This document shows positions 63,145-64,000 of a stretch of 64,000 nucleotides of DNA, one piece after another; the first letter of the stretch is position 1; each line of letters starts with the position of its first letter. The notes under the pieces were generated by a model. The model saw only the letters and a program-made list of their open reading frames with translations. It was not told the DNA's origin and made no database searches. A program made the position numbers and the translations under genes. This DNA is from Pseudoips prasinana (lineage: Eukaryota; Arthropoda; Insecta; Lepidoptera; Nolidae): positions 14,260,001 through 14,324,000 of the forward strand of contig OX621237.1 of NCBI GenBank assembly GCA_951640165.1, in the 5' to 3' direction.

Positions 63145-64000
63145 TTAATCCACTTGTTACTAGTTTAAGGTAAGTAACTAAACTAACTAAGGCCGAGCTC
63201 ATGCTGTCCTTACTGTCTGGGATATTTAACATAGAGCGAGCTCAATATGAGATTACCTGTTTCTCGCAACAGAAACTTAACTTCATTTGCTTGTTACTTG
63301 ATTACGTACTTCATACATTACAGCGGACTACGTAAACCAGAGCTCATGCTGTCTTTAATATTCGGATTAGGTAAGTAACGTAGATCGAGCCGAATGGGAG
63401 GATGCCATGTTACTCGCCATAGACACTTAACTTAATCTGCTTGTTACTAGAGTACCTACCTACTTTATAAGGGACAGCATACTAGTTAAGGCATGGCTCA
63501 TGCTGTCCTTAATATTGAGTTATATAACATAGAACGAGCCCAATATGCCAACGAGCCGATTACGCTGTTACTCGCAATAGAAACTTAACTCAATCTGCTT
63601 GTTACTTGATTACGTACTTTATAAGTTACAGCAGACTAAGTAAACCAGAGCTCAAGCTATCGTTAATATTCGGATTAAGTAACTTAGAGCGAGCCGAATG
63701 TGAGGTTGCGTTGTTACTTGCTATAGACCCTTAACTTAATCTGCTTGTTTCTAGAGTACTTTATAAGGCATAACTCATGCCGTCCCCTATGTTAGGTTAC
63801 GTAGCATAGAGCGAGCTCAATATGAGATTATCTGATACTCGCAACAGAAACTTAACTTCATTTGCTTGTTACTTGATTACGTACTTCATACGTTACAGCA
63901 GACTACGTAAACCAGAGCTCATGCTGTCTTTAATATTCGGATTAGGTAAGTAACGTAGAGCGAGCCGAATGGGAGGATGCGATGTTACTCGCTAGAGACA
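63145..64000 (+). repeat. Higher-order satellite array (A-B dimers), runs off the window
   Basis: Monomers of about 125-155 bp alternate between two types. Using the GCTCATGCTG-type landmark they start near 63197 (A), 63343 (B), 63496 (A), 63650 (B), 63773 (A) and 63917 (B). Type A carries ATAGAGCGAGCTCAATATGA, type B GTAGAGCGAGCCGAATGGGA. Both share AACTTAA and TGCTTGTTACT blocks, so A and B are related. Dimer period is about 270-305 bp. Confidence 0.9.

Overview
The window looks like a transposon-rich, AT-rich intergenic or intronic stretch of a nuclear insect genome, most likely a moth or butterfly. The reasons are tRNA-derived SINEs with a shared 3' part, many short 3' ends of RTE-like LINEs with (CAT)n or (ACAT)n tails, small Helitron-like elements ending in CTAG, an irregular TTAGG array (the insect telomere unit), and a mariner transposon of cecropia-like type. 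There are no operons, no CRISPR arrays and no tRNA or rRNA genes that I can support. The species is not determinable from the sequence alone.

Layout. 1-14 kb: SINE and RTE-like LINE debris, several copies with exact target-site duplications, one LINE with a long reverse-transcriptase remnant (12699-14053), and a LINE end that carries both a MITE and a SINE. 14-26 kb: mostly single-copy sequence with GC-rich, ORF-free islands that may be regulatory, plus a foldback element and a second MITE copy. 27-34 kb: SINEs, a compound palindromic locus (29734-30336), a Helitron-like element and an hAT-like element with 8-bp target duplication (32330-33451). 35-36.4 kb: a complete mariner element with an intact transposase and perfect terminal repeats. 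38.6-40.7 kb: a decayed CR1/jockey-group LINE. 41.7-44 kb: two Helitron-like elements and a TA-flanked terminal-inverted-repeat element. 44-47 kb: single-copy, partly GC-rich. 47-53 kb: SINE cluster with foldback hairpins and an RNase H-bearing LINE inserted in a SINE.

The only host gene I can build with some confidence is on the minus strand at 54595-57441: two exons joined by phase-compatible splice sites, giving a predicted 154-residue protein with two membrane segments. Its 2.4-kb intron carries a 57-bp minisatellite containing TTAGG units, and a 766-bp DNA transposon lies about 0.2 kb upstream. Further right is a nearly complete Ginger-like transposon (58801-61427) whose integrase-type transposase has Lys where the third catalytic acid (Glu) is expected, and which carries arrayed GATTTG/CAAATC dyads in its long terminal repeats. 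The window ends inside a two-monomer higher-order satellite array (63145-64000).
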